Source of the DNA: Balanoglossus misakiensis
Taxonomy: Eukaryota > Hemichordata
Length of the DNA: 64,000 bases
Assembly (NCBI GenBank): GCA_040954595.2
Contig: CM082595.2
Coordinates: 3,844,001 to 3,908,000 of the forward strand
Reading direction: 5' to 3'
Shown: positions 36,569 through 48,649 of the stretch, one piece after another
Layout of the letters: each line of letters starts with the position of its first letter
How positions within the stretch are numbered: position 1 is the stretch's first letter
The notes under the pieces: model-generated
What the model saw: the letters and a program-made list of their open reading frames with translations, nothing else
Database searches by the model: none
Told to the model about the DNA's origin: nothing
Made by a program: the position numbers and the translations under genes

Positions 36569-38275
36569 TTTTTGATATGCTTGCCTAATACCTTAATAAA
36601 AGGAGTTAACATAAATAGCTTTTGGTAATTTTTATCGAGAAAAAAAAACATCGAAAAAAGGGTTAGAAAATAAAGCGGTCCCATAAACGGCCGCAAAATG
36701 TGTAGGGCCTATGCCCACAATCCACAGTAAAAACATCGACGCAAATGTCTTGAATATGAACCAAATAGGAATCCAAATTTTTGGCCCAATTTTGGGGTAC
36801 CTTCAGCTGACCTTTGAAGTACTTACTGAAGTACTTACATATAAACGTAGAAGTTCACTTTTGGTTGTTGTAGTTATACTTGTAGGACATCCATTTCGGG
36901 TGGTTGCCTACTTTCCCATATCTCCACATCCAGAGCAAATACAGCCTACGCATTTAAATGGTACAACCCCGAATGGAGTCTAATGGTTATTATCTCTATG
37001 CTTGGGCCCCTTCAATGCTGCTTGCAGCTTTAATTTCCAGCATTTTTTTCTGTGTATCGAATGCAATTTCTTGCTCTACTCCTATAACAGAATGCTAATG
37101 TAACCAGAACTCCAATTGTCAACAAAGCCTGTATGTGTGTGACGACCATTGTTTATTGTGAGTTCTAGTCCGGACTTGAATTCAATTTTTGCACAACAAC
37201 AATGCTGACTATACATCCCGTTTCATCAATTTGAGCAAGAAACTGCATAATTTGAGTGCAGTTCCTGGGACCATTTTCGAGCTAAAAATAGACTTTTGAT
37301 TAGCTAGTGACTGTTTATTTGAAACAAAAATTTATTTACTTATTTATTTCATTATGTCCTTGAGAAAAGCGAGTATCATTTAATGCATTCAAAAATCCCT
37401 GGATGTCCTTCTCGATGCAAGTTTCGGCAAATAATGATTGATGACGCAGTTTTCAATTTAGATAAACCTCATTTCACAATAATAATAAACGTACCTGGTA
37501 AATATACAACGCTACCTACCGAGTGGTGTCGAGACCTGTGAGAACTCGGATCAGCCAATTTTTTAAATTATTTTCATGATTTATTTTCAAACTTAGACTT
37601 TTCCATTTAAGTGAATAAACCGGTGGGAAATATCTAGATTCAACACTGGTGGCGCTCTCGCACGTCAAAACGACAAAACCCATCAGGAAGCAGTGCTAAC
37701 AATATATACTAATAACAAATCACTTATATAAAAGTCTAAAAGTAAGTATAGTGCGATAAACATTCCCTTCTTTATTGGTAACGTTACGATTGCAAACCAT
37801 TCGTCCCAGGTACCGTTGCGGCTGGCCGTATCAGTATGCGCTCCGCGAAGCCTTGGGCAGACGAATAAGTGGGCCACAATTACAAAACAGCAAGATATTG
37901 CGATTTTTTCAAACATTTGATCTAAAAAATATATTAAATTTAATTATTGATAAGTACCATAGTTCAATTACTTATATGAACAATTCAGTGTAATTATGTA
38001 GTTATGCACAGTTTGAGAATGCAACAATGAAGGAAACTGGCGCGAAGAAACAAAATGGCGGACCTCTTTTTGACCTAAGGGCTACCTCAACCAAAATTTT
38101 CTCAGTAGATGACACGAAGGCGTCCTTTCACTAAAACTCGTGTTCAAAATTTTAAGAAAAGGTAAAATTTTCGGGCGATAACTTAATTCTTTGTCATATT
38201 CGGGAGTTTACAAAATAACACGTAAATATTGGGATCTGACAGTGCTGTGTAGTCCAATCAGAAACAACTCTCACA
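36569..38275. other. Gene-free stretch and USP48 promoter region
   Basis: Nothing recognised in most of it. AAAATGGCGG (YY1-like) at 38052-38061, 215 bp before the USP48 ATG, probably marks the promoter-proximal part. Confidence 0.5.
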
Positions 38276-38639
38276 ATGCCTCCTAAATACCCAAAACAAA
38301 ATAAAGCGGCGTGGAAGTGGATAGAGACGACGTCTCCAGAAGAAGTGAAGCTAGAACACGTAGAAATGGTTTACAAGGTCAAGCTCAAGCAATGCAAACC
38401 CGGTTCGTGTCGGTGAGTACAATGTTTCCTTGCTTCTGATCGAACTTTGTCGCTGTACTGTGCAGTGGTACCCACCTCCTTCGAGTAGCGCACACGGTGT
38501 ACATGTACTGCGGAATGGTAATCGGTTCAAGAGAGTCGGTATTGTATTCGTATATTTTAGGGGTAAAGTTTCAAAGAAGGCGTTCAGTTTTATTTGTTTG
38601 GGAACTGTATTTCTCGAATTGCTATATGATGATGATGAA

Positions 38640-38674
<35 letters not shown>

Positions 38675-41600
38675 GTACATTGTTGCCAAACACAGTCCGA
38701 TATCTTGACTAAAGTAAAGTGTATATTTTTAAAATCTCCAGGCGTAATTGTAAAGGGAATCCTAATTGCCTGGCTGGATTAGGTGAAAGTTTGTGGTTAG
38801 GGGAAATTGATGACGACAGTTGGCATGAGATCGAAGACCCCAATGTGGAGAGGAGAGCGGAGGTAAGCAGTGATAAGTACAATGCCATAGTCAACTTGTC
38901 GTCATTGTTCAATAAATTAACCCTCCAAACTATTTCCACAGTTTTTCTCAATGTTTGATCAAGACCTGTATAAGGTATATTTGTTATAACTCTGATATTT
39001 TACAGGGTTCCTTTGTTGGGCTGAAGAACTTAGGAGCGACTTGCTATGCGAATACTCTACTTCAGGTAAACACCTTCACTGTGTACTGTGTGTTGATGAG
39101 TTTGTAGGGGCTGTGAATACATGTAATTAAAACATGCACATCACCACAATGGTTCAGTCCAAATCTATTGTTTTCTATGGTAAGATTGGACCTCTAAAGA
39201 GGGAACTGGGGGTGAAAGGGTTAAAAGTGTTAAAAAGTGTTTGTAATGATTATGACGAATATTTCAAAATGCCCTTGTAGGTGTGGTTTCACAATGAAGA
39301 ATTCCGGAAAACAATGTACAAGTGGATGCCACAAGGCCGCGACAGAAACAGAGGTAAGTAAGCATTTACAATAGGAAACACAAAGCTTGCGAAGCAGCTT
39401 ATACAATTGTTAGTAAAATACATGACTGAATTACTTTTATGATTGCCCCGCTAGTTATCGCTACACAGAACTTCGTAGGACTCTGTAAACTAAACAGACT
39501 ACAAACTAAAAATGATTCTTCTCTTTTCACAGGAAACACCACAAAGAACAGTTCTTCGAAATCTCAAGCATTCTCCCTCAGTAATTCCGACACAGCTTTA
39601 AACTATTCGTCAGACGTTCCTGAGTTGGTGAGGACACAAGTCGGTGGTTCCACGAGTCAAGGACAGGCTGACAGCACCAATAGCAGTCAAGGACATGTAT
39701 GTGAGCCAAGACTTGCTGGATCTGGTGATGGTAGGTGATATGAAACAGTGACTATGATTGGTTGTGTGTATGTATGCAAAAAGTGGATTTACAAACAAGA
39801 TACCCTGATTGGTTACCAGAAATTGCTTATAGTATTTCCTTTGTCACTTTATAATTTTTGCAAACAGATGATAATAGAAATGATACACAGTGCATAATAT
39901 TACTGTTCCCTAATGTTAAAGATTATACTGTCTCGACTTGGTTTTGTTCAAAAATTTATGTATATTTTTTTTACTTTTCTGAAAAGTACCAAGTTGTGTG
40001 GAAAAGAGTTCATCAAACTCGCCTCAAAAGCCTGTGCCGAAGATGACCCTGCATGACGAAGACTTGGCACCAACCACTGTGTGTGGCCATCTTCAGTTGC
40101 TGTTTGCATTGCTTGAATATAGCAAGAGAAGGTCAGTTGTATTTTTCTTGCTAGAAGCCAGTCACAATGATAATAAAACACTGATAATTAATTTTGCTTG
40201 ACACATCAAGCATTTGTCTTTTTATTTTTTCTGCTCCTTAATTTGTGAAATATTTGGCGTTGTCTGACTGTCTATTTTCATATTGCAGGTACATAGACCC
40301 CTCTGCTTTCATTGACTGTCTAGGATTGGACGCTGCCTTGCAACAGGTAAGGAAAATCGCATCTTACAATAAAACCCTGCTACTTTGGAAATCCGAGCGT
40401 CCTCGGTTTTGATAGGGACTTAAGAACTCCATTTTACATGTAGGGTTTTTGAATGAAAAATCAAGCAGTTATTGTCTCTTCTGTTTTTCAGGATGCCCAA
40501 GAATTTAGTAAATTATTAATGTCTTTGTTGGAAGAGATGCTGCAAGACCAGCCCAACATAACAGTCCGGAATGTGGTACAGCAACAGTTTAGTGGAGAAT
40601 ATGCCTATGTTACAAAGTGAGTATCGATTCACATGTTTATGAGATTTAGGGAAAATTTGACCATATTGGATCGTATCACAGTACATAAAAGTTATAGTGT
40701 GTAGTCTTACAAACGATATGAAACTTGTCTCCTATTTTCGTCTCAAAAAGAAATGAAACTCAAGGATGTCTGGTATATACATGTATAAATTGTATATACA
40801 TAAGAACTCACTGTTATTATTTTACTGTTATATGGTATTATGTAAACAATGCTTTGTTGAAACTAAACAATTGTGAGGCAGTATCTCTCATGACTATTCC
40901 AATCAAACTCAAGGATGTCTGCAATATACATGTATATACAAGACCTCACTATTATTATTTTCTATTATATGGTTATGTGTAGACAGTGCTTTGGTGAACC
41001 TGTAACCAATTATGATGCAGTATCTCTCACGACCATTCCATGATTGTCACAGGTGCAATAACTGCGGAGGAATCTCTCAGCGACTCTCCAAATTCTACGA
41101 ATTAGATTTGAACATCCAAGGTCACAAGCAACTCAGCGAGTGTCTTCAAGAATTCCTCCAAGAAGAGAAGTTAGAGGGCGCTAATCAGTACCACTGCGAA
41201 CGCTGCAATTCGAAACAGAATGCGTCGCGGAGAATACAGCTACACAGACTGCCTAACGTACTCAATTTACAGTTACTTAGATTTGTATTTGACAGGTATG
41301 TAACCATTGTTTTACAGGCAATTCTCATTACCTTAAATAGGTGTTTGCTCCCTAGGTGACTGATGAAAATATCATATGGTCGACACATTTTCAAGATGGT
41401 GAATTTTTGACATTTTTAACAAATGGTAGTTCATAAGAAAAAACTACTAGTCTGGTCATAACATTGCTGTTTTCTGATCTGTGCTTTATTTTCAACAGAC
41501 AAAGTGGCCATAAAAAGAAACTTAACACCTATCTACAATTTCCTGAAGTGTTGGACATCACACAGTACTTGGATAACAAAGGTAAGATTTAATGTTTTGA

Positions 41601-44600
41601 TCATCATCTGCAATGAAGACTTACAGTAATATTTTCTAGCCACAATACTATGAGCAAATAAAAGCTTCTTCCTTGTCACCATTGAGAACAATTGGATCAT
41701 TCTATCATATTGAATGTAGTAGGGATGTATTTTTGAGTTGCTCACCATTCTTGACTTTTTTCAGATGTTGAAGTACAGTATGATCTGACAGCTGTCTTGA
41801 TCCATAGAGGGCCGAGCGCATACTCTGGGCATTACATAGCTCACATCAAGGACAAAAAAAGTGGTACGTGGTACAAGTTTAACGATGAAGAAATTGAGAA
41901 AATGGGCGGCAAGAATTTGAAACTGGGAAGTGAAGAAGACATTGAAGGTATGAGACCAGTAGCTTGTCTTTTGGAAGAACCCCTCAGATAAAATATGGTT
42001 ATCACTGTCTAATCTGAAAACCTGTCTATAATGAACAGCTTTCCTAGTAACATTCACATCCAAATCATCCGCTCATTGCGAGATCTTCCGAGATTTGGTT
42101 AATTACTGTAGCAGCAGGTTGGTAGCCAAGTAGTACAATTGAGCTTTGTATGTGAACTTTCTTATTTTCAGACGGTGGACCAAAGCCTCCCAAGAAACCC
42201 AAGTTGATGAAGGGATACCATGCGTCAAGGAATGCCTACATGTTGGTGTATAACATCCGGCAAGAACAAGGTGAAGATTCACACTGCTTGCTATGTTTAA
42301 TATTTGTGAATACAGTCATTACCCTTTCACCAACATGGTTTGATCCAAATCCATTGCTTTGTGTGGCAAAGTTGGACCTCTGTATAGGAAGCTGGGGGTG
42401 AAAGGATTAATAATTTGTGTTTTCACATTGTTTGTGTTTGATAGTACCAAACGGCACACCAGAGACAGAAGATGAAGAAATACAGTTATCAGAGGAACTG
42501 CAAGAGTTGGTCATGGGGGACAATCAGAAGTTTGAAGATTGGGTGAAGGAGATGACTCAGATGAGGGTAAGACGTCCCAATAAATTTGCAAAGAAAATCA
42601 AATCTAGAAAAAAAATCACAGTTTATTAGCTACAGCATTATTGTTTATTTCCAACTAATCACATAATTTCTTCCTTTTCATGAAGGAAATTAATGTTCTG
42701 AGTGGCAAAGCACGTCACAATGAGATCAGACATCTCTACAGTCAGCTACTACCAAGAGAAGGTAAGGTCCCTATATCTGTCTTCCATGGTCTCGACTGTG
42801 TTCTGTGTGTTTTGTTGATTGTCTATGCTGGAAAATAGACAATTTCGACCTCAAGTGAAAAATAACAAAAACTTCTTGGAAGATGTGCAGTCTTGAATGA
42901 TTTTCAACCCTGGATGTAAACCATTGAACCGCAATGCTGTCATAGTGTCTCATCTGCTGTTGTTTCACGGCAAAACTCTTTGCAGGTGACTATGTACATG
43001 CAGAGTGGCTGACAGTGGACTGGCTGAAGCAGTGGATGGCCGACAGTAATACGGTGTGTCCGAAAGTGGAGAACGCCAAACTCCTCTGTATCCACGGCAA
43101 CGTGGATCCGGACAAAATCAACGATGCCAAACTGATAAGCATACAAGCAGTAAGTAACGAATGTGTGATCCTTGAATCAGTAGCATGATGACTTGTGTCG
43201 AGTTGAAAATACATGTGGACATTTTTGTTATAGATTTGATATCGCAGTATTGTAAAGCACATGTCAGGAAGGAATATGACAGAACTCTACAACCTGTGCA
43301 TGTTATCTGTGCAATACAAAAGTTATTTTCATGAGTAATGCAGTGTATCATGTGGCAATGAGTGAAAATATTGCAGAATTCTCTACACAAGTCTCTCCAT
43401 CCTTGTCCCCAGGCAGATATCATTTTCACAAACTACGGGGGTGGGCCACGGATCACCGGGGGCTTGCTTTGCAAACAGTGTGTAGTGGAACGGTGCCAGC
43501 TGCTCAGGACCAAACTACGAGTGGCTGAAGATTATAAAGTGATCAACAATCTGACTAAGAACAAGACAGAAAGGTGAGAATAGTAGTTTTCAACTTTAAA
43601 GATTTATACGATTTATAATGTACTGATACCTTGATGTTATGTGTCTCGTGATTAAATACTGTCATGATATTTCTTATCATTGTCTTTGTTTTTTTTTGCA
43701 GTGGGTTTTGGATTGGCAAATGTTCATTTCGTTCCTGGAGGAGACTCGTCCTGAGTAAACTCGAAAACAACAACGCCAATGGCAACCTGGATGAGAAAGA
43801 TACAGAAGAAATTTCCAAAACAACAGGTGAATGATCTGTTTGATAATGTTGTGTATTTTGCTTCTGCATTGTAACATTATTATTTACTTTTTGCTATGAA
43901 TGCAGCAAAATCATATATCTAGTGAAAAAGTGCAAAATTAATTGACAGGAATTTTTGTCTTGTTTGTTTGACTTGTCAGAGTTGAAACCTTCACAGGAAA
44001 GCAGTAAAGGCAGTGTGGATGAAGATTCATCAGAGGAAGATTGGGATTTCAATGAAGACATTCTTTGCCCGCACGGTATGAGATACTATATGGAATTCTT
44101 CTGTGATAACACTGGACCTATTGGCTTTTTGTAGACGATGATGGTGATGGCGGTGGTGGTGATGATGATGATGATTTTTTTATTTTACAGGTAATGCATG
44201 ATTACATGCTTGCATGTGAGAAATTCTCCATTTGTAGATGTTCATATTCCTTGTTCATTTGTATTTTTTCTCAGGGAGCCTCAGTACAGACGAAACCTGC
44301 AGACGTCTCGTATCGGAAGAAGTTTGGGAAAGACTCCGGCATTATTTCCCAGATGCACCGGAATTTTTATCCATGGTACAGCCGTGTTCAGCATGCCAGG
44401 TAAATCGGAAAATCCACCACGGATAAGATTCCCTAAAATTAGAATTAATCCTGAATGAGTACTGTTTCTCTGTTACATCAAGTAAAACAATTTGAAGACA
44501 GTTGTCTTGCTTTTTTAATAGATGACAGACAAGGCAGATGAGGAGAGCAGTGAATACAATAAAAGGATAGCAACGGAACAGAAAACAGCATTAACACAAC

Positions 44601-47030
44601 TTTATCATGATAGAAACAGACCATCCTGGGTGAAAAAGGTCAGTATTTAATTTACCCTTGGACATGAAAACCTCGTCTTATGTCAACACTTTCAAAAGAT
44701 GCTCAAAAACTTGCTTTTTCAAGAGAACATTTTCATTATTATTTTATTGTTCGTGAACATTTCCTGTTTTACAGTCTTTACATTTGTGTGTTTCTGTTCA
44801 ACATTCAGGATGTGAATCATGTTTTTGTCGTCACGAGTTACTTCCTCGAAGCCTGGAGGAAGTTCATCAAGCAACCGCTGAGAAACCCACAGGTGTCACA
44901 GATCAACAACTCAATGTTACTGTGCTCTCATCGCAAACTTCTGTTCCATCCGGACCTGCTTGACTACAAGAGTATGAACATGTAAGTGAAGAGTTCTGGA
45001 GCCAAATTGTCTCATATTTGAAATTCAAAATGGCCGCCATCTCATGAAATTCAAAATGGCCGCCATCTCAATGTTAAGTCTATGGGGAAAGTTTCAAAAT
45101 GGCGGTTTTCATGAAAACAAGACAATGAACAGCTAGTTTTTCTTTTGTTTACAAAAAGGCTGAAGCTGATAGTGTATCAATACTTGTTGAGTATATGCTC
45201 TTGCATTACTTCACTGAGATACGTGGTCTGGTCAGTTCAAGTCACTGAATAATTAAATGGCTTGATATTTTGTATCTATTGCAAACCAGGGTGTCGTACA
45301 TTTGGCCACAAGAATGGGATATTCTCAAAGCAATGTTTCCAGTTGATCATGCAATAGAGGTAACCAGGGTAACAGAAGGTGATGGCAAAACAAGAAGATT
45401 TATATGTTTTCCAGGTAAAACAATTAAACATCTTAGAAAGGATTTGATTGGTCATTCTTGACAAACTAGCACGTGATCTAGAAGAAAGATTTTGGTTGGC
45501 CAATTTTAACAAAGTAACTGACAAATCAGCTTACAGCAGACTACAAGGAGACACTGGTATTGCTATGCTACATGGACATTCATTGGCTGCTTGATTATGA
45601 TTTCTGACGTTTCATTTTTTGTATTCTTGATTTTTTTTGTAGAGATTTGCGAAGAGTGCATATCACTGCAAATCAGCAAAGAGGAAATGGAGCGGAAGGA
45701 ATATACAGAGGAAACTATTTACATACGGAAGCTGACAGACACAGAGAAGCCAAACTTTGCTCTCTTAGAAGGTCTGGATGATGCAGCTGACGTCAGTGAT
45801 GGCGGATTTAGAGATGATGCTGATCCTGATTTTACACAGGTCAGTGAACTGTTTTAGAACCACATGTTAAAAGAATCCCTATAAACTGGACACCTGCAAA
45901 CAGAACAATTTCTTAAGTCCATTTTGTGTTCGGTTTGGAAAGGTTTACTGTCATAGATGGCATAAATCTTCATCAAGTTTTAAGTTAAATCAACAACTAG
46001 CCAATGACTGAACTGGTGAGCCTACCATGCTCCATTTGAAAAGTGTGAGCAGTCCTGCTCCACATGTTACATCCCATAACCAAACATACCCCTTTCACTA
46101 CCATGGTTTGGTCCAATTTCATAGTTCTCAAAAGCAATGGAGGACCACTGTACAAGGAAATAGGGATGACAAGATGTTGGTTTTGTATCATGTTGCAGGA
46201 CAGCAAAGGCAAGAAGAATCTTACCAGTCAAGAGAAGCAAATCAGGAGAAGTTCGCGGCATCGGAGAACGCGAGGGGAAAAACAAATCACAGTGTCGGCG
46301 TCTGAGACACTCAAAGAATTAAAACTTAAGGTGAGAGCTCGCAGTCACGTTCTGCCTGGAATATTTGCTGCCCCTGCCAACATTGTTTTGAACATTCCTG
46401 ACGATTCATACAGTATTTATGACACGTACCGATGGAAATTTGATTTCAGGTGATGAACGCGTTTAGCGTGGCACCGTTTGACCAGCATCTCATGTTTGAA
46501 AGTGGTCGCCACCTTGTGGATGATACAGCGACCCTGGCTGACCTTGGTGTGACCCCGGGCGAAGTACTTTATCTGAAGGTTGACCTGCCCTGTGAGGATC
46601 CCCTTCTCATGGACGACATCATCAAAGGTAAGTTTTCACCTTTCTCCACCACGGTTTGGTCCAAATCCATTGTTTTCTGTGGTAAAGTTGGACCCCTATA
46701 CAAGGAAAGTATTCCTCCCTTTTTAAAGAAACTTCTCTAACCCTTTCTTTGTATTATTTCTCAGCATGTGCACCAGAAGAGGGTTTCAAAGGTGAGGACA
46801 AATATATTTCAACAATAAATTATGAAGTTCAACAGTATGATAGTCTAGAATCCAGACTGGGCCCAACTGTGTGTGTTGTTTCATGGACATGACTGTGCCT
46901 CTGTCTATTTCATGTGCATCTCATGGTCTTCTACAAGTGAAACTTGTCTCCCATTTTCATAATCCTGTAAAATAGAAATCCAACTCTGTGATTTGTTGCG
47001 TTCACAGGAACTGGTCTCCTTAGAAGTTAG
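38276..47030 (+). CDS. USP48: Ubiquitin-specific peptidase 48, 27 coding exons
   Basis: Nuclear/cytoplasmic cysteine deubiquitinase. Exons: 38276-38412, 38742-38862, 39006-39065, 39281-39353, 39533-39730, 39987-40131, 40289-40346, 40492-40616, 41053-41295, 41499-41581, 41765-41947, 42172-42270, 42445-42566, 42686-42761, 42986-43149, 43413-43573, 43702-43826, 43980-44075, 44275-44399, 44522-44638, 44809-44981, 45290-45414, 45643-45839, 46199-46330, 46450-46627, 46765-46791, 47008-47030; 3366 nt, 1121 aa (human about 1,035). The USP domain has the Cys box [29 protein letters not shown], a zinc-ribbon-like CNNCGG/CERCNS pair, the His box [11 protein letters not shown] and [16 protein letters not shown]-type segments follow (exons 15-23), with a C-terminal ubiquitin-like fold (exons 24-25) and the family tail EEGFKGTGLL. 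Extra length is mainly a Ser/Asn/Gln-rich insert from exon 5. Confidence 0.97.
38626..38674 (+). repeat. (GAT)n microsatellite
   Basis: About 16 GAT triplets with one GAA interruption in USP48 intron 1. Confidence 0.93.
39139..39224 (+). mobile_element. Copy of the ~90 bp inverted-repeat element
   Basis: Shares CACAATGGTTCAGTCCAAAT, AGATTGGACCTCTA and the terminus GGGGGTGAAAGGGTTAA with the copy at 13330; left end degraded. In USP48 intron 3, sense orientation. Confidence 0.7.
40756..41041 (+). repeat. Diverged tandem duplication, period about 149 bp
   Basis: AAACTCAAGGATGTCTG starts both copies (40756 and 40905); each then runs through ATATACATGTATA, CACT-TATTATT, GCTTTG and GCAGTATCTCTCA to ATTCCA. 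The second copy ends 11 bp before the acceptor of USP48 exon 9. Confidence 0.85.
42072..42152 (+). repeat. Dispersed repeat, copy 1
   Basis: GGTTAATTACTGTAGCA and GGTTGGTAGCCAAGTA blocks plus flanks match 52621-52710 over about 80 bp. In a USP48 intron. Family unknown. Confidence 0.75.
42318..42410 (+). mobile_element. Copy of the ~90 bp inverted-repeat element
   Basis: Starts TTACCCTTTCACC and ends GGGGGTGAAAGGATTAA, with the shared ATGGTTTGATCCAAATCC and AAGTTGGACCTCTGTATA core. In USP48 intron 12. Confidence 0.75.
44135..44176 (+). repeat. (GAT/GGT)n microsatellite
   Basis: Imperfect mixed GAT and GGT triplets in USP48 intron 18. Confidence 0.85.
45019..45070 (+). repeat. 26 bp tandem duplication containing a YY1-type motif
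   Basis: Two identical 26-bp units (45019-45044, 45045-45070), each with ATGGCCGCCATCT, followed by AAAATGGCGG at 45096. In USP48 intron 21. Confidence 0.9.
46088..46170 (+). mobile_element. Degenerate copy of the ~90 bp inverted-repeat element
   Basis: ACCCCTTTCACTACCATGG and TTTGGTCCAATTTCA are kept; the right end is eroded. In USP48 intron 23. Confidence 0.6.
46630..46712 (+). mobile_element. Degenerate copy of the ~90 bp inverted-repeat element
   Basis: CACCACGGTTTGGTCCAAAT and GTAAAGTTGGACCCCTATA are kept; the right end is lost. In USP48 intron 25, immediately after the donor site. Confidence 0.65.
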
Positions 47031-48649
47031 GAGAAGACAGAAATCAGGAGCATTTAATTATAAATAGTTTCTTCATGTTGATGTTAGTTAATGTCCAGTG
47101 TAGTTGAGGATTGTCTATTTGTATCTTGTGTCCACACTGCACTTTAAATCCTCACATTTCATATTTTTGTGTGTTGTTCATATTTGCAATGTTTTTTTTT
47201 TCTTTTCAAGAGGCATTCTCCATTTCTGACAAAGAGCACATACTATGAAGTTGATATTTTTTTAGATGTTATAAAGTGTGTGTTCTAAATATTTCAGTTA
47301 GATTGTAATTTATCTGTTGTATCACTTTGTCTTCTGATGCTAGATCTTATTTTACATTAAGATAAGGAGTGGTAACCTGACTCCCTAGCTAGTTCAGATA
47401 ACCAGCCAGTATTCCACATTTGAGTTTTGTCATTTTTCTCCTCATATCAACATTTTTGTGACATTAGGCTGGGGTGTAATAAACCTGGCCCCTTAGCTCA
47501 TTCGTATATAGCTTGCCAAGATTGTAATTTATTCGTTGTGCCATTTCATCTTATGCCAAGTCTTGTTGTTGTACGTTAAATTGGGGTGTTCTTACCTGAC
47601 CCCTTAGCTCATTCATATATAGTTTGCCAAGATTGTAACTTGTCTGTTGAACCAACTCATCTCAAGGCAAGTCTTGTTATTTTATATTATTAAGTTAGGG
47701 TATTCTTATCTGGACCCTTAAAACTCATTAAGCTACAACTAGCCTCTTACTTCGTGTACCTCATCTGACTGCTTGATTTGATGTTTTAATGTGAGTCTTT
47801 ACTCGTGCGTTGTACCACTTGTGAAGTGAAGGAATTTGATTCCTTGAAGGATAAAATGGATGCAAGAATTATGAGCACTCAAGTCAAGCTGGGAAGAATC
47901 CTGCAAGCCACAGTTATGTCTGGAAGATTTTTGTGCCAAAAGGAGAGAACATTTGAACCGATAACAGTGTATCCTGTAAATCAGTTGAGTCACACAGTTA
48001 TTAAAAATTCTGACTGATAAATTCATGTTCGATGTCCTACGGAACTTGCAACACAATTTTACTTGTACAGGAATCATACATGAGATAGGACACATTCTGG
48101 CGACTCTTTCAACCATGGAAAAACGAGACAGACAATTAAAATGACAGGTTATACTGTTTGTAATAATTTATTTTACACATAATTCAATAAATGAATGTTC
48201 CAATGGCATAAAAATCTGAATAACAGATGTTCTGATGCTAAGTTGTAACTCTAAGTCACTGTATTTGGTGCAAAAGTAAATATCTGATGACAAAAAAATA
48301 AAATGGCTGATGTGAGATATGATATTATAATTCATATGACTACACAACTCTAAGTAAATTGTCTTTATTATGTTGTTTATGCCATGGAAAAAATTAGAAG
48401 ACTGGTAGTGGTTTTTGCACTGTCAAATTTTGAAAATGTGCCATTTTAGCAGACTCGTAAGAATAGTATACAAGTTGGCTTTATGAAAACCATTTTTCTG
48501 TGGGATGACCACCTGCTGATGCCTTGATTAACATGCAAATGACTTCATTATTGTCCAATGACACTGCAGTGCTGATCTTCGAACGCTATTACCGGTACTG
48601 GGCAAAGTAATTATTGGATAAGAATATAGAGTCGTGCTGGAAAATTGTT
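47031..48649. other. Shared 3' region of convergent USP48 and ABCF3
   Basis: Both 3' UTRs lie here. Plus-strand AATAAA at 48186-48191 could end USP48; minus-strand AATAAA at 48362-48367 region or at 48167-48172 could end ABCF3, so the two transcripts may overlap. No other gene seen. Confidence 0.5.
47301..47745 (+). repeat. Diverged tandem repeat in the USP48 3' UTR, period about 110-120 bp
   Basis: GATTGTAA(T/C)TT starts units at 47301, 47520 and 47640, and CCCCTTAGCTCATTC(G/A)TATATAG is shared by two; the fourth unit (about 47410) is more diverged. Confidence 0.75.
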
